Assembly: GCA_028583405.1 (NCBI GenBank)
Contig: CM053246.1
Span: forward strand, 8,755,867-8,819,866
Direction of reading: 5' to 3'
Length of the DNA: 64,000 nt
DNA from: Pogonophryne albipinna
Taxonomy: Eukaryota; Chordata; Actinopteri; Perciformes; Artedidraconidae
Each line of letters opens with the position of its first letter. Within the stretch, counting starts at the first letter, position 1. Of the stretch, positions 24,076 through 36,187 are shown one piece after another. A program made the position numbers and the translations under genes. Below the pieces are notes generated by a model. The model was not told where the DNA came from and searched no databases. It saw nothing but the letters and a program-made list of their open reading frames with translations.

Positions 24076-25120
24076 CACATCTCGTGATTTCAAATAAAGT
24101 GGTGTTCACGCTAAATACGTGAACTTCACTCTGCAACGGCCGAAGCAATCAAGATGTTTTTTACTTTTTATCTAGACCGATATTAATGAATTGGTGGAAG
24201 TATGTAGCATGGGCCGATGAAGAACCCATACATTTTTTAGAGGTTTCTCTTTAGGTATTAAACACAAATGTTGAGTTTATGATACATGATGTGTCCTCTG
24301 TCACACCTTTGCCCTTTCATAGCACCCATCTATAGATAGGGGTAACATTGCAATCCATTACTAATTGGACACATATGAGCGGTCTTTTTGCTCCTCCTAT
24401 TCCTTCAGAATTTATAGATTGTGAATATGCATGTGCATATGTAAAAAATATTCCAAAACGAATGTATCAGCATGAATATGACAATTTATTATTTAGGAAG
24501 GTATGATTGAAAAAACAAGGGGTTAAGATAATGACAGGTTATTCACAACAGTCCTTTTGCATTGTGGGTTTTTTCACATTTCATTAGTATTGCTAGGCTT
24601 CCAAGTTCCTTTAAATCCATGTGTAGTCTTTTAGAGTAAGTCAGCCAGATAGCCAAGTACAACAAGTGGGAGTTTCTGGCGTCTTGTGTAACATATTTTA
24701 CTGCTGTGGAGGAAATACATTTCTGACAAAACCAGTCATAAGCGTTTCCTGCAGAAAAGGACCTGAGGCCAGATCAACTGTCAAACATGAAGCATTGCCG
24801 CTGTCACAGATGATGAGGAGCACAAAATAATGAAAGTCTGAAAAATGCAAAGAGAAAATAATTTCAACCCAGAGCCTGACAGGAGATTGTGTGACTAATA
24901 GAACACTACACAAATGTGGGATTGATGTTGTACTTTAATGGAAGCATTTTATGTTTTACTTTCACAATTTTAATCAAGGTCATCTTATATTTGGATCACT
25001 AGTGTAGATTCATTCTGTGTTACTCAGAGTCAAATTGTTGTTATTCCCAAGATTTTGCTTTGATGTGAAATGGTGCATACATTAACAAATATCGATATAC
25101 TTTACACCTTCTTTTATATT
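24076..25120. other. no gene recognised
   Basis: AT-rich sequence without identifiable exons, RNA genes or transposon ends. Confidence 0.5.
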
Positions 25121-25124
25121 ATCA

Positions 25125-25374
25125 GCAAGTGGAGCACGCTCCTGAACTGTTTGCTAGAGCCTCACAGCGGAGTTACTGCGGAACGCATAAAGCAGATCCT
25201 TCTGATAGCAGAGCGAACAGGTACAGGAGGGGTAGTTAACCGATCGCAGATGGAGTTGTGCTCGCGGACGGATAAAAAAAGATGAAACCTAAATGGGTCG
25301 CGAAATATACTTTGGTGGACGTCAATATACCTGGGCGGCCCGCCCAAGTAAAGTCTATGTGTGGGAAACCCAGT
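25125..25374. mobile_element. probable hAT-type element, right end only
   Basis: Reversed, the right end reads TACTGGGTTTCCCACACATA followed by GACTTTACTTGGGCGGGCCG, a terminus seen in fish hAT-type repeats. No left end or target duplication was found, so the left limit is approximate. Confidence 0.45.
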
Positions 25375-25859
25375 ACACATACTGTAATGTTGCGCATAGA
25401 ATCTTGTAGCAAATGTTTGTAGTGGCCAAACAGTGGTACTACAGCTTCGTATCAGTCTGTGACGTCATTGGGCCGGAAAATAGATTGTTTACCATTGACT
25501 TACATTGGGAAAGAGAGGTCTGTTAATCAGTGGATATTTTCATTAAGATAAAGCAACTCCCATGTATGGTCACTAAAATAACATTTATGTAAATGATTAG
25601 GTCCTAAAAGTTGTTGAATGCGCCAAAAGATGAAACCATTGTTATTTTCCCTCTCCATTCATTAAACTGAGCCTAGACTCGCGTCTGACAGACTCTGTCC
25701 GTGACAGAGCTGACTGGAGGCGGAGCTGAAGGAAAACGCAAGTGCACATGCTCAATGGGCCCAGCACTCCGGATGATTTGGGTATATTGGTGCCCAAGAC
25801 TGAGGCCATTTTGGCTCCAATAAGCACCTCCAACGCTGTATCCAGTTCTCTTTATACAC

Positions 25860-26215
25860 CCAGGGCCTGAGGGTACTGGAGGTGTACAGATCGTAGAGGT
25901 ACAGCACGCTGCAGCAAATCAGCTTCTCCAAAGAGCAAATGATGGCTGCAGAGATGTTGGGATGGACTTGATGATGGCAGTGTAAAATTCACCATCGTTG
26001 TCTTTGGCAGGCTGAACTTTTTCATTCATTTTGCTGAGGAGCTGATGTTTTGATTCCATTGAAGTCCCGGGTGATGATGGAGCCCAGGAAGCGGAACAGC
26101 ATCGACTGAATGGGGATAATGGGGTTGGTGGGGCTGCGTTTCTCCTGATCTCTCCTCCAGTTTTACAGGAATCTGTCTCTACAGACCTGTCTCTCTGTTT
26201 CTCAGTCCTGTCCAT
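25860..26215 (-). mobile_element. degenerate LINE fragment
   Basis: The minus strand shows EFYTAIIKSIPTS at about 25950-25990, matching the FYTAIIESILTS-like block after the reverse transcriptase of several fish LINEs. Flanking peptides (LGSIITRDF-like before, LYDLYTSSTLR-like after) are in different frames, so frameshifts have accumulated. Ends are approximate and the clade is unknown. Confidence 0.55.
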
Positions 26216-26267
26216 CTAACTGTCTGTCTGTATTCCTCACTGGTATCCCCTGAGTGAGAGAACTGTA

Positions 26268-26336
26268 TTCAGAGAAACCTGCAAAAATGTTTGTTGCACT
26301 CGAGTACAGTGGCAATAAAGATATTCTGATTCTGAT
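26268..26336 (+). mobile_element. retroposon 3' tail
   Basis: GTGGCAATAAAGATATTCTG followed by ATTCTGAT is a common fish LINE 3' end. It is on the opposite strand to the LINE fragment just before it, so it belongs to a different insertion. Confidence 0.55.
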
Positions 26337-26339
26337 AGC

Positions 26340-26780
26340 AATGAATTCCTTTTTTCCATTAACCAAGAGGGATTAAATCAGGTTCCTCTTGCAGCTCCCC
26401 ACTTCACATGCTCTTTCTCTCTGTTTGAGCTTGAGCTTGTTGGGCCCTTTGCCAACAGTTAGATCTCAGTGGGGCCCATCCATATGGCCAACATGTTCGG
26501 CATTCATTACAGGGCCATTTAACACGTCTAATTGTTCAACATTTGACACCTTGTCAAGACAATTAGCACAGATAATTCCTGTGTAAGATATTGTGATGTT
26601 GATCTTGTCACAAACTGTTGCAGCATAATGCATAATTGCCTGCTGTTTTTATATTGACATTGCTGCTAACTGTATCTGCTGTACATAATGAGACGTTTCC
26701 TATTTCACGCTCAAGTTGTTGGCATTATCAGGCATCCCCACCTCTCCTGCTCACCCCGCATAATTGCTGATGAACAACAA
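26340..26780. other. repeat-poor block, possible conserved noncoding DNA
   Basis: No transposon signature. The stretch at 26430-26600 has many closely spaced AATTG/AATTA and GATAATT motifs and even composition, as seen in vertebrate regulatory elements. This is a suspicion from texture only. Confidence 0.25.
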
Positions 26781-26949
26781 CAACAATGGCGGATCACAGG
26801 GTTGCGTTCGTGTTCCAGACGCTACTGACCATGATACAGATTTTAATGCAAAAATCTACAGCTCCTCTGCCACAACCATCAGCAACAAGTGGACATGGAG
26901 AACTACATGAACTACCTTGTTTGTTTGTGCCTTATGCCCATGCTCGGGG

Positions 26950-27142
26950 GTCTTATTCGCTACTTTTGGTGTATTTTGTGGCGGAAGTACAGCGCCACTT
27001 ACAGGCCCGGCATATGTACTCAAGCGTCTCCAGCGGTTTCGTTTGGACGGACATGTTTTTTGAGCCGATTCCGTGTGGACGGAAGACTTTTTTGAAATCG
27101 ACTTCGGTTCGAAATCTGTTTCCTCTCCGTGTGGACGGGGCC
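26950..27142. mobile_element. right end of a CCGTCCACAC-type DNA element
   Basis: The sequence ends CTCCGTGTGGACGGGGCC followed by TAA, and GTGTGGACGGA occurs again at about 27072. This terminus type resembles the 6587-6915 element and PIF/Harbinger-like repeats. The left end was not found. The frame at 26786-27145 runs through it and is probably not a gene. Confidence 0.5.
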
Positions 27143-27191
27143 TAAATTCACCTGTATTCACCCTGTCTATGTCTCTTTAAGAAATGTCCAG

Positions 27192-29647
27192 CGGCCTCAT
27201 TTATAAAGCCTTGTGTAGGATTGGCGTGGGAAGGTTGCTTACATAGAACAAAGCAAATAAATACGCACCAACACTTTCCGATTCATAAAAGACTGCATAC
27301 CGGCACAGGACTTGCGTACGGCACATCCTACGCCGGTTTCCCTTTATAAATCACAATCAACTCGATATGCGGCGCAGCTTTTGCGGGCTTCACGTAACGC
27401 CCATATTTGCCTATAAATAGTCAAAGAAACGCCCATTCATTAATTTTGACTGACTTTATGAAGAAGATCGCAGGAAATGACGACAGAACAGCTAAAAAAG
27501 ACATCTCACACCGTGTCAGATTTTGGTTATTTTGGGGAGGTGGAGATAAATCATATTGTTTGGTGGATGCAGTTTGAACCGGAGTAGCAGCATGGAGGTC
27601 GGATCGTCACCAAAATAAATAAATAAGTGGTCCGAAAAAGGTTAATGACAAAATAAATACACATAGCCTAACCTTCCTCAGGCAGTGTGTTTGTACCGGG
27701 GACAGGAGACCCCCCCCTGGATGAGAAACTGTAAGAAATGATCGGGGAATCCCTCCGGAGTGGAGTCATGACGACTGGATCTGAATTATGTTTTTGTATT
27801 TGGTGGTTTGTGTTCCAGCTTTCGATCAGCAACTATATATCCATAATCCACCAGTTAAAGGAAATACAACTAATGTGTTGTGTTATATTAGCTGTACAAT
27901 TTGCCACATCTGGTGTTCTTAGTTTCCATACCTCCTGTGTTTTACGAGCAACTTATCAAGTCTTAGCAAACGGCATAAAACATGATTAAACATGATAGTA
28001 TATAAAACCATGCTCATATCTATACAACCTATAGAATGCAAAACGGCGTCAGTTTAAAGTAATTCTCTCCTTCTGTTTACCGCATCATTTATGAGAATAC
28101 ATTTCTTAACAAGAGAACATATTCGAGGTGGTTTTAAATAACATATCCGTATTTATTGATTTCTCCAAGTTATGTTTTTGTGTGCACTGAGGAGTCTCAA
28201 ACAGGCGTTTGTTTAATCCTTTTAAGATTGGCTTTAATCAATGTTTGAAAATGAATTCTTCATATATGATAAATGAGAGGTGACATTTTATTTATGGTAT
28301 TATTTCCACATATTTCTCTCCATTCTTCCTTCTGCCAACGGTGTCGCAGTTTCTCGTCTCTCCCGTTTTTGTTCTTAGTGCGTTCGCATGGGTCAGAGTT
28401 TGCGTGGAGGACCGCACATTTTCCCGTCAAGTTTTTTTTTAATAAATCGCAAACAGTGCAATCCGGTCTACATGTGTTTTGTGGACTTGGAGAAGGCGTA
28501 TGACCGGGTTCCCAGGGAGTTACTGTGGGAGGTGCTGCGGGAGTATGGGGTGAGGGGGTCTCTACTCAGGGCCATCCAATCTCTGTACTCCCAAAGCGAG
28601 AGCTGTGTCCGGGTCCTCGGCAGTAAGTCGGACCCATTTCCGGTGAGGGTTGGCCTCCGCCAGGGCTGCGCTTTGTCACCAATCCTGTTTGTAATATACA
28701 TGGATCGGATTTCGAGGTGTAGTCATGGGGGAGGGGGTCTGCAGTTCGGTGGACTAAGGATTGCACCACTGCTTTTTGCAGATGATGTGGTTCTAATGGC
28801 TTCATCGGTCTGCGACCTTCAGCACTCACTGGATCGGTTCGCAACCGAGTGTGAAGCGGCTGGGATGAGGATCAGCACCTCCAAATCTGAGGCCATGGTT
28901 CTCAGCAGGAAACCGATGGACTGTCCACTCCAAGTAGGGAATGAGTCCTTACCCCAAGTGAAGGAGTTCAAGTATCTCGGGGTCTTGTTCTCGAGTGAGG
29001 GAACAATGGAGCGTGAGATGGGCCGGAGAATCGGAGCAGCGGGAGCGGTACTGCAGTCGCTTTACCGCACCGTTGTGACGAAAAGGGAGCTGAGCCAGAA
29101 GGCAAATCTCTCTGTCTACCGGGCCATTTTCGTTCCTACCCTCACCTATGGTCATGAAGGATGGGTCATGACCGAAAGAACGAGATCGCAGATACAAGCG
29201 GCCGAGATGGGTTTTCTCCGCAGGGTGGCTGGTGTCTCCCTTAGGGATAAGGTGAGAAGTTCGGTCATCAGGGAGGGACTCGGAGTTGAGCCGCTCCTCC
29301 TTCGCGTCGAAAGGAGCCAGTTGAGGTGGTTCGGGCACCTAGTTAGGATGCCACCTGGGCGCCTCCCTAGGGAGGTGTTCCAGGCACGTCCAGCTGGGAA
29401 GAGACCAAGGGGTAGACCTAGGACCAGGTGGAGGGATTATGTCTCTTCTCTGGCCTGGGAGCGCCTTGGGATCCCCCAGTCAGAGCTGGTTGATGTCGCC
29501 AGGGAAAAGGAAGTTTGGGGCTCTCTGCTGGAACTGCTACCCCCGCGACCCGACCACGGATAAGCGGAAGAAGATGGATGGCAAACAGTGCGTAGAAACT
29601 GGCGTACGCCATCTTTTGTGCGTACGCACCGTTTATAAATGAGGCCC
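27192..29647. mobile_element. PIF/Harbinger-like element interrupted by a LINE
   Basis: Left end CGGCCTCATTTATAAAGCC and reversed right end GGGGCCTCATTTATAAACGG are inverted repeats, with CAG on both sides (27189-27191 and 29648-29650), a 3-bp CWG-type duplication. GCGTACGCA-rich sequence near the right end (about 29600-29630) is typical of this fish family. Without the LINE at 28460-29580 the element is about 1.3 kb. The interior frames are short; MKKIAGNDDRTAKKD at about 27460 may be a remnant of a Myb-like protein but this is unsure. Confidence 0.82.
28460..29580 (+). mobile_element. RTE-like LINE, 5'-truncated, FADD intact
   Basis: The insert is bounded by exact GCAAACAGTGC copies at 28449-28459 and 29581-29591. 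Its frame gives MCFVDLEKAYDRVPRELLW, LRQGCALSPILFVIYMDRIS, then the catalytic FADD (28775-28786), EFKYLGVLFSSEG, LTYGHEGWVMTER, LRWFGHLVRMPPGRLPREVF and GKRPRGRPRTRWRDYV. This is the palm, thumb and C-terminal region of a fish RTE-like LINE. The frame is open to its natural stop near 29563 and ends in a short GGATGG tail. The N-terminal endonuclease and first palm motifs are absent. The 391-residue frame that starts at 28388 has 24 foreign residues from the host transposon at its front. Confidence 0.93.
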
Positions 29648-29650
29648 CAG

Positions 29651-32600
29651 TTATTTTCGGTTTGGCTTTGAAAAGTGGTTAGAGGTTCTTAAATGTAGTG
29701 ATGTATATTATAATGAGCCTGCATGTGAAAGGGAAGGGGAGCCACACGTTTCTATATATTCATCTATATTCATGGATTCTTTCGAGTAATATACGTATAT
29801 CTTAGTCGATAATATGTTAGAAAATATTGAAACATTTAAATTTAGATTTAATTGATTGTTTTATCTGATATTAGATAGGACAGAGACAGGAAGTAACTCA
29901 TCAAATTTGAGAAGAGCTAGAGCATGTAAGGCTATTTCGCTTGATAAATGACTCAAACCGTTAATTTATAATCACGTCTTTGGTAAGTTATCTTCCCTCC
30001 ATCAACCGCTCAATTGAAAACAAAAGTATATTATTCTGATTTAGGCACAATAGCACTTAGGGAGGGTAAAGTTCATGACTAACCAATCTGTAGGTTGGCA
30101 GTAGGCCAATCGGTGATCTTCTGTCCTGGTTTTTGTGGTGGGTTCCGCTGCCGGCACTATAGCTTGGTGGTGTCCAATTCAGCATGTTGAATCTTTTCAC
30201 CCAAAGAGCCCATTGGTGAGAGAAAAGACTCGTTCAGATGATAATTGAGAGGAGAAACAAAAAGTGATGAAAATAAGCATACATATAGGTGGTTCCTTTG
30301 GCCTGTTCGGAGAGGGTTTGGAGCTGGTGTTGTGTTACCAGTACAGTGGCGATTAGCTCCAGGTCCCAAAAACATTCCACTGAGGCGACAGCAATCTGCT
30401 CAGCCAGGTCCAAGAACCGAGAGAAGCATACGTGATACGTTTTTAAGTAGTAGTGCCGAGATTGCAGAGTAGTTACGATGTGATCAGCCAAATATAAACG
30501 TTTCATTTATTTATTATTTAGAATTCACTGAATGACAACCTGTTTTCTACCATTGTAGTAGTGACATTTATCAATGCATTCAAAGCATTAATGGTGAATA
30601 ATTATTATTGCATTTCCTGGGTGGAAAAGGAGAGAACAAACTGGGTCTTAATTGGTTTGCAGTTGGTTCAACTTTAAGAACCAGTTGGCTTTTCCACCCA
30701 CACGTTGAACCAACTACCAACCAAACTAGCCGGAGTGTGGAACTAGATCATTTCAGTGAAAAAGGGGTTACCCTTTTTGTCATCTGCTCATTTCAATTCA
30801 CGGATAAAAGCAGTGAGCGATGAATGAGCCCCATGTTTTTCCGTTTAGCTTGTTTTCCTTTTTTGATATATTACCTGCTGTAATGGAGAGTTATTTTCGG
30901 CATATTATCAGGGTTTGTCATTCTTCCCTGTCCTTTTACTGTATTATCAAATATCAATATGGTTTTATATTTTAACCATGTCTTTGCATATATTCCATAC
31001 CTGTCCATGGTGTGTGTGTACAACATGGATGACTGTGTTATCCATCATATGTCTGCAAAGCTTAATGCAATGTTGCTATGTTGAATCATCTGAGCAGAAA
31101 ACCAATGAAGATATGTCCTTGATATTTGACGTCACTGTGTATATATGTCATTGTAAGAGAGAGACATACTAATGTTCGTGGAAGTAGACTCTTCCCAGGA
31201 GAGAGAAGAGAAACAGAGTTACCTCCTGGCATCCATCTCTCACTATTCATCTTCCACATATTTCATCCCATCATCCCTTTTTCTCAATCTCCTCTGCTTG
31301 TTCTTACCACCTCTTCATCATTTCTATATATTTGTTTCTGATTTCGTCACAAAACATTGTCCTCCTCCCTCGGTTCACATTCCCTCTCTGTCCTTTCTAC
31401 CTTTACCCTCTCCCTCCTCTTATCTTACATTCTGTGTCTATGTCATTGCAAGTTAACAGGTCAAGCGTAAAGGCTAATCTAAATTTCATTCAGTCCATCA
31501 CCTGGGAGTTGGGAATAAAAATGAAAAGGGGGAGATTGCCTCTTTCTCTAACACTATCCTTTTTCCTTTCACTGTCTATTCTTCTCTAGGTCTTTTGCCC
31601 TTTTCCTATTGCTCTGTTTTGTAAACCGTATGTTATTGCTGTCGTGCTACTGAAGGGCACCATATCAAAAGACAGGTCAGAAACACTGAAAGACTTGGTC
31701 CAAAGACTGTCAGTTTGGTTTGCTTTATGAATAGTACAGAACATAAAAACCTAGTAGACAGACCTTTACTTGACCTAAGGTTTGTGACGTAATCAAGAAA
31801 GGATTTGTAGTCATGAATCGTGACTTCAAAATTGTAACTCTGGGTTAATGCACTCCCTGTCAAAAGGCTTGAAGCGTACTGAAGACTAGCTACATTGCGT
31901 AGCAGTGTCTTGTGTGGATACTGTACCATTTAAATATTTGATTATGTTCATTCACCTTACTCTAAATTTGGAAAATCTGCCAACAAATGTAGCATCTGCT
32001 GTGGTTACTGAGACTTACTTCACCAAGCAGTGTTCAATGAGGATAAGGCAAGGATGAACAAAAAATTGCCTTTCTTGGAAGGGCACTCTAAAAAGTATGA
32101 TTATTAGACAGCAGAATGGTCTCAATTCAAATCATAATTAATTGTGGCAAGAAGATAATGTTTTGGTTTCGTTTGTATGAAACTTGGCAGAAGGGTCAAG
32201 CATGGGCCACGGACGAACCTAACCCTAATCATAGGTTTTACACACACAATATCTTTGTACAAATGCAAACAGCATAGGAATATGTCTGCTCTTTCAAAAT
32301 GTCCTATTAGTTTAATATATGGATGTGTGTGATTACTGATCACTGCATAAATATGTCTTCACCCAATGGTTGTGACAGAAAGCTTTTCGTTCACGAGATG
32401 ATTAACAAAATGCTACACAAAATAGTTTATTTCTTCATTAGATATCACTTTTTTTCCTGTCAAATGATGGTGACTCTTATCTCTTGGGATCTCTAACAGA
32501 CTGTCTTCAGTTTCCTTTTTTTCTAGTTGTCAGATAAACTCCTATCTGCACAGCACAGCATTACTGTAAGTAAGATTCCAGAGTCATTGGTGAATATCAG

Positions 32601-32690
32601 AATATTTGTGAAAAGGGAGTAAGACGTTTTTAGGAAAATACATTTTTCTCTTCAGAATGATTGGTGAATGAGGTATTTTCTTTGGGTGGG
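29651..32690. other. no gene recognised; one hairpin
   Basis: A CT-rich region (about 31180-31600) gives several spurious frames. A long hairpin lies at 30618-30700. No exon or known transposon was recognised. Confidence 0.45.
30618..30700. repeat. foldback hairpin
   Basis: TGGGTGGAAAAG (30618-30629) is complementary to CTTTTCCACCCA (30689-30700), and inner ACTGGGTCTTAA pairs with TTAAGAACCAGT with one bulge. The 83-nt fold could be a miniature foldback repeat or a transcribed hairpin. Confidence 0.65.
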
Positions 32691-32696
32691 GAACTT

Positions 32697-32909
32697 TGGC
32701 TATGAGGTAGTGTGGCAATCTACCAAGTGAGAGGTTGTTGGTTAGATCCCGGCCCCTTCTGTCAACATGTCAATGTATCCTTGGACAAGATTCCTAACTC
32801 CAAGTTGGTCCCAATGACCAACGTTTTGTTAATGTTGCATCTTGCATGGCTGCCTCTGTATGACTCGCTGAATGCTGATTGTATAAGTAAAAGCACTTTA
32901 GAAACACAG
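32697..32909 (+). mobile_element. tRNA-derived SINE (AFC/V-SINE-like)
   Basis: A degenerate A box (TGGCTATGAGGTAGTG) is followed about 35 bp later by a B box-like GGTTAGATCCC. The body CAACATGTCAATGTATCCTT GG..AAGATTCCTAACTCC matches the common CATGTCGAAGTGTCCTTGGGCAAGACACT body of acanthomorph SINEs. A GTAAAAGCACTTTAG end is present but the tail is short. The frame at 32712-33137 is a read-through and not a gene. Confidence 0.65.
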
Positions 32910-33733
32910 TCCTTTACTATTGATTTTGTATTGGGCTTCACCAAAGCAGATCTAGTAAACAGGAATACTGTGGACAAACACAATCCATTGTATGTAGAAC
33001 TGCAGCTGTTGAGGGGATGCTTTAGCTACAAGGCCAGTGTAAAAAGCATTATAATGAAGCAATGCAAGGTTGAAATGTCACCTTTCCGTTGTGCTTACAA
33101 CTCATGCACATGTGCGACCTCTGACAAGTTGTCTTGAAAATCCATAGAATGTGGTTAATCTGTATTATTTCCTCATTGTTGGAAAAAGCTGCTGTAAACC
33201 TGTAAAATCTTGGAAATCCAATCTACATTGCATAGATTTCATTGAAGCTTTTAATTTAGAGAAACCTTGTTTACAATTTAATTTGTTCGCATTCATGTTG
33301 AATACCAAAGAAAGAGGGTGGCTTTAGAAACTTGTACTTTCCTGACACAGTTACACCTTGGATATTGTCCTTTTATGGTGATTATAAGCCAGCTATGTTG
33401 GTCTTGTTGCCTTGAAGAAAAGTTCACAAATTGTCAAACTTTCCAGAAACAAGAATATTCTATATTGTGATTACGTATGTTGGTTTTCATAAGAAGGTTA
33501 AGGTGTGTTTAAGTGTGTGATCATGGGTATTTTGAGCACATCCTGCACCTCCTCTGAAGAATCACACCCAGAGGATCACACTTAATCACATGCACTTAAG
33601 AAAGCACATTGACGGAGAATTAACACTGTAACTGCCACGGCAGGTCACAAAACAGTCACATGCTCAAGACGCGTCTTCAGGACAGAAGTGTATATAACAG
33701 TATGCATTAACTCTTAAGATTGACCTCCATCTG
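32910..33733. other. no gene recognised
   Basis: The stretch at 33500-33610 has several inverted TTAAGTG/CACTTAA words but no clear structure beyond that. Confidence 0.45.
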
Positions 33734-34205
33734 GTCTCATAATACACACATGCACACAGAAGGATTCACACTTGTATTTCGTGATCCGCAAAAGGAGCCA
33801 CACTTGTGTTTTTCAATGCACACACAAATGTGTTCCGTTTCATATACATGTAAATAAAATCCAAATACAGAAAAAAGTTTTACATAATGTATTTTTGATC
33901 CACACATATTAGTTTTCCGTTTAAAACCTCTGCACCTGCAAACACAAACCGCTTTCTGTGAACGGATCGCTGTGCATTCGTGTGTGGGTTTTTTGAGACT
34001 CCCCTGACGGTCACCCGATTCGTACTTGTAATTTTTTCTATCTATAGCCAATCAGATGTCTCCTTCATTCTAAGCCAATCACATGAGCAGGCCCCCACGA
34101 GGGTAAGATTTCATGCGTTCATGACGTAGCACTTCATAAACACATTTTGCGCTGTCCGGAGCTGACAGGTCCATGGAGCCTACCTGCAGGTGCTAATCTC
34201 AGGAC
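33734..34205. repeat. element B left outer arm
   Basis: Pairs with 41692-42130. It differs from the outer arm of element A, although both start with a GTCTCA terminus. Confidence 0.85.
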
Positions 34206-34510
34206 CGAAGGACCGTAGTCACAGTCTCACTCCCTGATAGTACAATAGCGACGCTTGATCAGGGTCCCGTGGCGTGCAGTTGTGACGCGCCGAGTCTCCT
34301 TCAGCTTCATAAACGGACGCAAAGAGCTTTCAACTGATTGCAATGTATTCCCATCGGCGGCGGTATTTGACGCTCAGGGAAGCACCGCATCGGTCCATGT
34401 CGGCGGCAGTTAAAGGCAATGTGAGCATCCATTCCCATTGGATAATGGAGGATTTCACACCCGGAGTAAGTATTCTCCTTACTGTCGATTGCTTTTACAG
34501 TGATATCTGC

Positions 34511-34716
34511 ACTACTCATCAACTCAAAAACACCAGATTATCCTTGTTAATTACACAACATCGATTGGTTTAAATTGTGTGCAATGCTTTTGTATTTTTC
34601 GGAGTTTAGGATGGCAGAAGACACTACACTACCCATAATCCTCAGCTATCGTTTAGGACTACACCATGCGCTTTGCTTGACAAACCCCATGATTAGTCCT
34701 CAAGCTCTGTGATTGG
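34511..34716. repeat. element B left inner arm
   Basis: Includes GAGTTTAGGATGGCAGAAGA and is inverted relative to 36713-36911. The related segment in element A (about 18806-18905) lies inside its core and has no inverted partner there. Confidence 0.8.
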
Positions 34717-34832
34717 ATGTTGGAGTGGCAGTGCGTGAAGTTTACGCTGAGCGTCAAACAGCACTTTTCCATCGACGACACACTATCCAAAACAGGACTA
34801 GAACGTGTCCAGCCCCCCCACCCCAAGGTTAA

Positions 34833-35237
34833 AGACTTTTATTGGTCATGCGTACATAGCTACAGTGTAGTTATGACAATGAACATCTTAGGTCACAGGC
34901 TCCTCCAACAGTGCAACACAATCAAACAGATACACAGAAAAAATAGTGCAAGTAAATACAAAAAGAAAAATAGTGCAATAGTGCAATAAGAGTCTATATA
35001 CAAGTGATTGGAATATCATATATTAGATAAATATTTTCTAAGTAGCAGCCAGATGAATGTTATGGATGTTGTTTCAAAGTTCAGGTGTTTAATAGTCTTA
35101 TGGCCTGTGGGATGAAACTGTCCCTGAGTCTGGTGGTTTTAGTCCGGATGCTGCGGTACCGCCTGCCAGACGGCAGCAGACAGAACAGTTTGTGGCTGGG
35201 GTGATGGGGGTCTTTTGTAATCCTGAGGGCTTTCTTT
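34833..35237 (-). mobile_element. LINE 3' fragment inside element B
   Basis: The minus strand encodes KALRITKDPHHPSHKLF, LLPSGRRYRSIRTKTTRLRD and FIPQAIRLLNT, the usual C-terminus of a class of fish LINEs. AAGGTTAA occurs at 34825-34832 and 35238-35245, an 8-bp target duplication. Element A has AGGTTAACCTGG at about 19249-19261 without this insert, which looks like the empty-site equivalent. The fragment is 405 bp and inactive. Confidence 0.85.
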
Positions 35238-36080
35238 AAGGTTAACTTGGTATTTTTACTCCACTCCATTTATTTATTATTATTAAGGTGATGGTCGAGT
35301 GCCAACAATCAGGTGAGATATTTGATAGTGGGTGCTTGAAAAGACTAAAAATGTATCTGCAGATCCCTATAAAGCATATGTATTACTCATTATTCTCTAA
35401 TCGTTCATTAAAAAACTGTATATAATTGCTATTTTGCACATCCCTTCTAAGATTTCAAGATTTTCTAAGGTTTATTGACATATCATATACAGAACTACGG
35501 TGTAGTTATGCAATGAATGAAAAACTTGGGTCGCAGGTTCCTCAACAGTGCATTACAAGACATCTATCAATATGTGTATATACCTCCACCATTAAACTGT
35601 CATATTCTGCACATTTCTTATTCTATCTACATACATCTTATAAGAGTATAATAAATATGTATAATATCAGTTAAAATAAGTGCTTCAACATAGTTAACAT
35701 TGCAGGAAAGTTGATTGTCAAGTCCCAAAACAAACCATGCCATATATTAGACTTTAAGTACTTTGTCAGGCTTAATATTTATCTGTAGATACTCCCAAAT
35801 CTTTTTTCTTACATGTATTTAAAAGAAGACCTTAACCTAAAGTATTATTTAATGTTTTAATAAAGCCTAATTAGTTTGTCTGTTTTGCACATCCTCCTAT
35901 TAATATATTTGTACATCCGTCACTAAACTGCTTTATTCTAGATATCGTTTACAGTATCTTCTTGATATTTTTATATTCTATATTTCTATCATTGACCTTC
36001 TACTTTCCTCCTATGTACTCTTAATATTTAAATGTTTTCATCAAATATAACACTTTCATCAAAACATGCAGCAGACATTA

Positions 36081-36187
36081 GGCAAGGCAAGTTTATTTAT
36101 AAAGCACCTTTCAACACAAGGCAATTCAAAGTGCTTCACAAAAATGAAAGACATTAAGAAAAAGGCATTGAAAAACAGTCATTAAAA
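36081..36187 (-). mobile_element. L2-like LINE 3' tail inside element B
   Basis: Reversed, the sequence matches the 3' untranslated end of the LINE at 8958-9869, including GAAGCACTTTGAATTGCCTT and AAATAAACTTGCCTTGCC. The corresponding site in element A (about 20125-20150) lacks it, so it was inserted after A and B separated. Confidence 0.85.

Noticed and set aside
26786..27145. 119-residue frame starting after AACAACAACAATGGCGG, resembling a first exon
   Set aside because: It ends in a DNA transposon terminus (GTGTGGACGGGGCC) and shows no domain; probably transposon-derived or chance.
32712..33137. 141-residue frame as a host gene
   Set aside because: Its first 60 residues are the SINE body; the rest has no domain or splice context.
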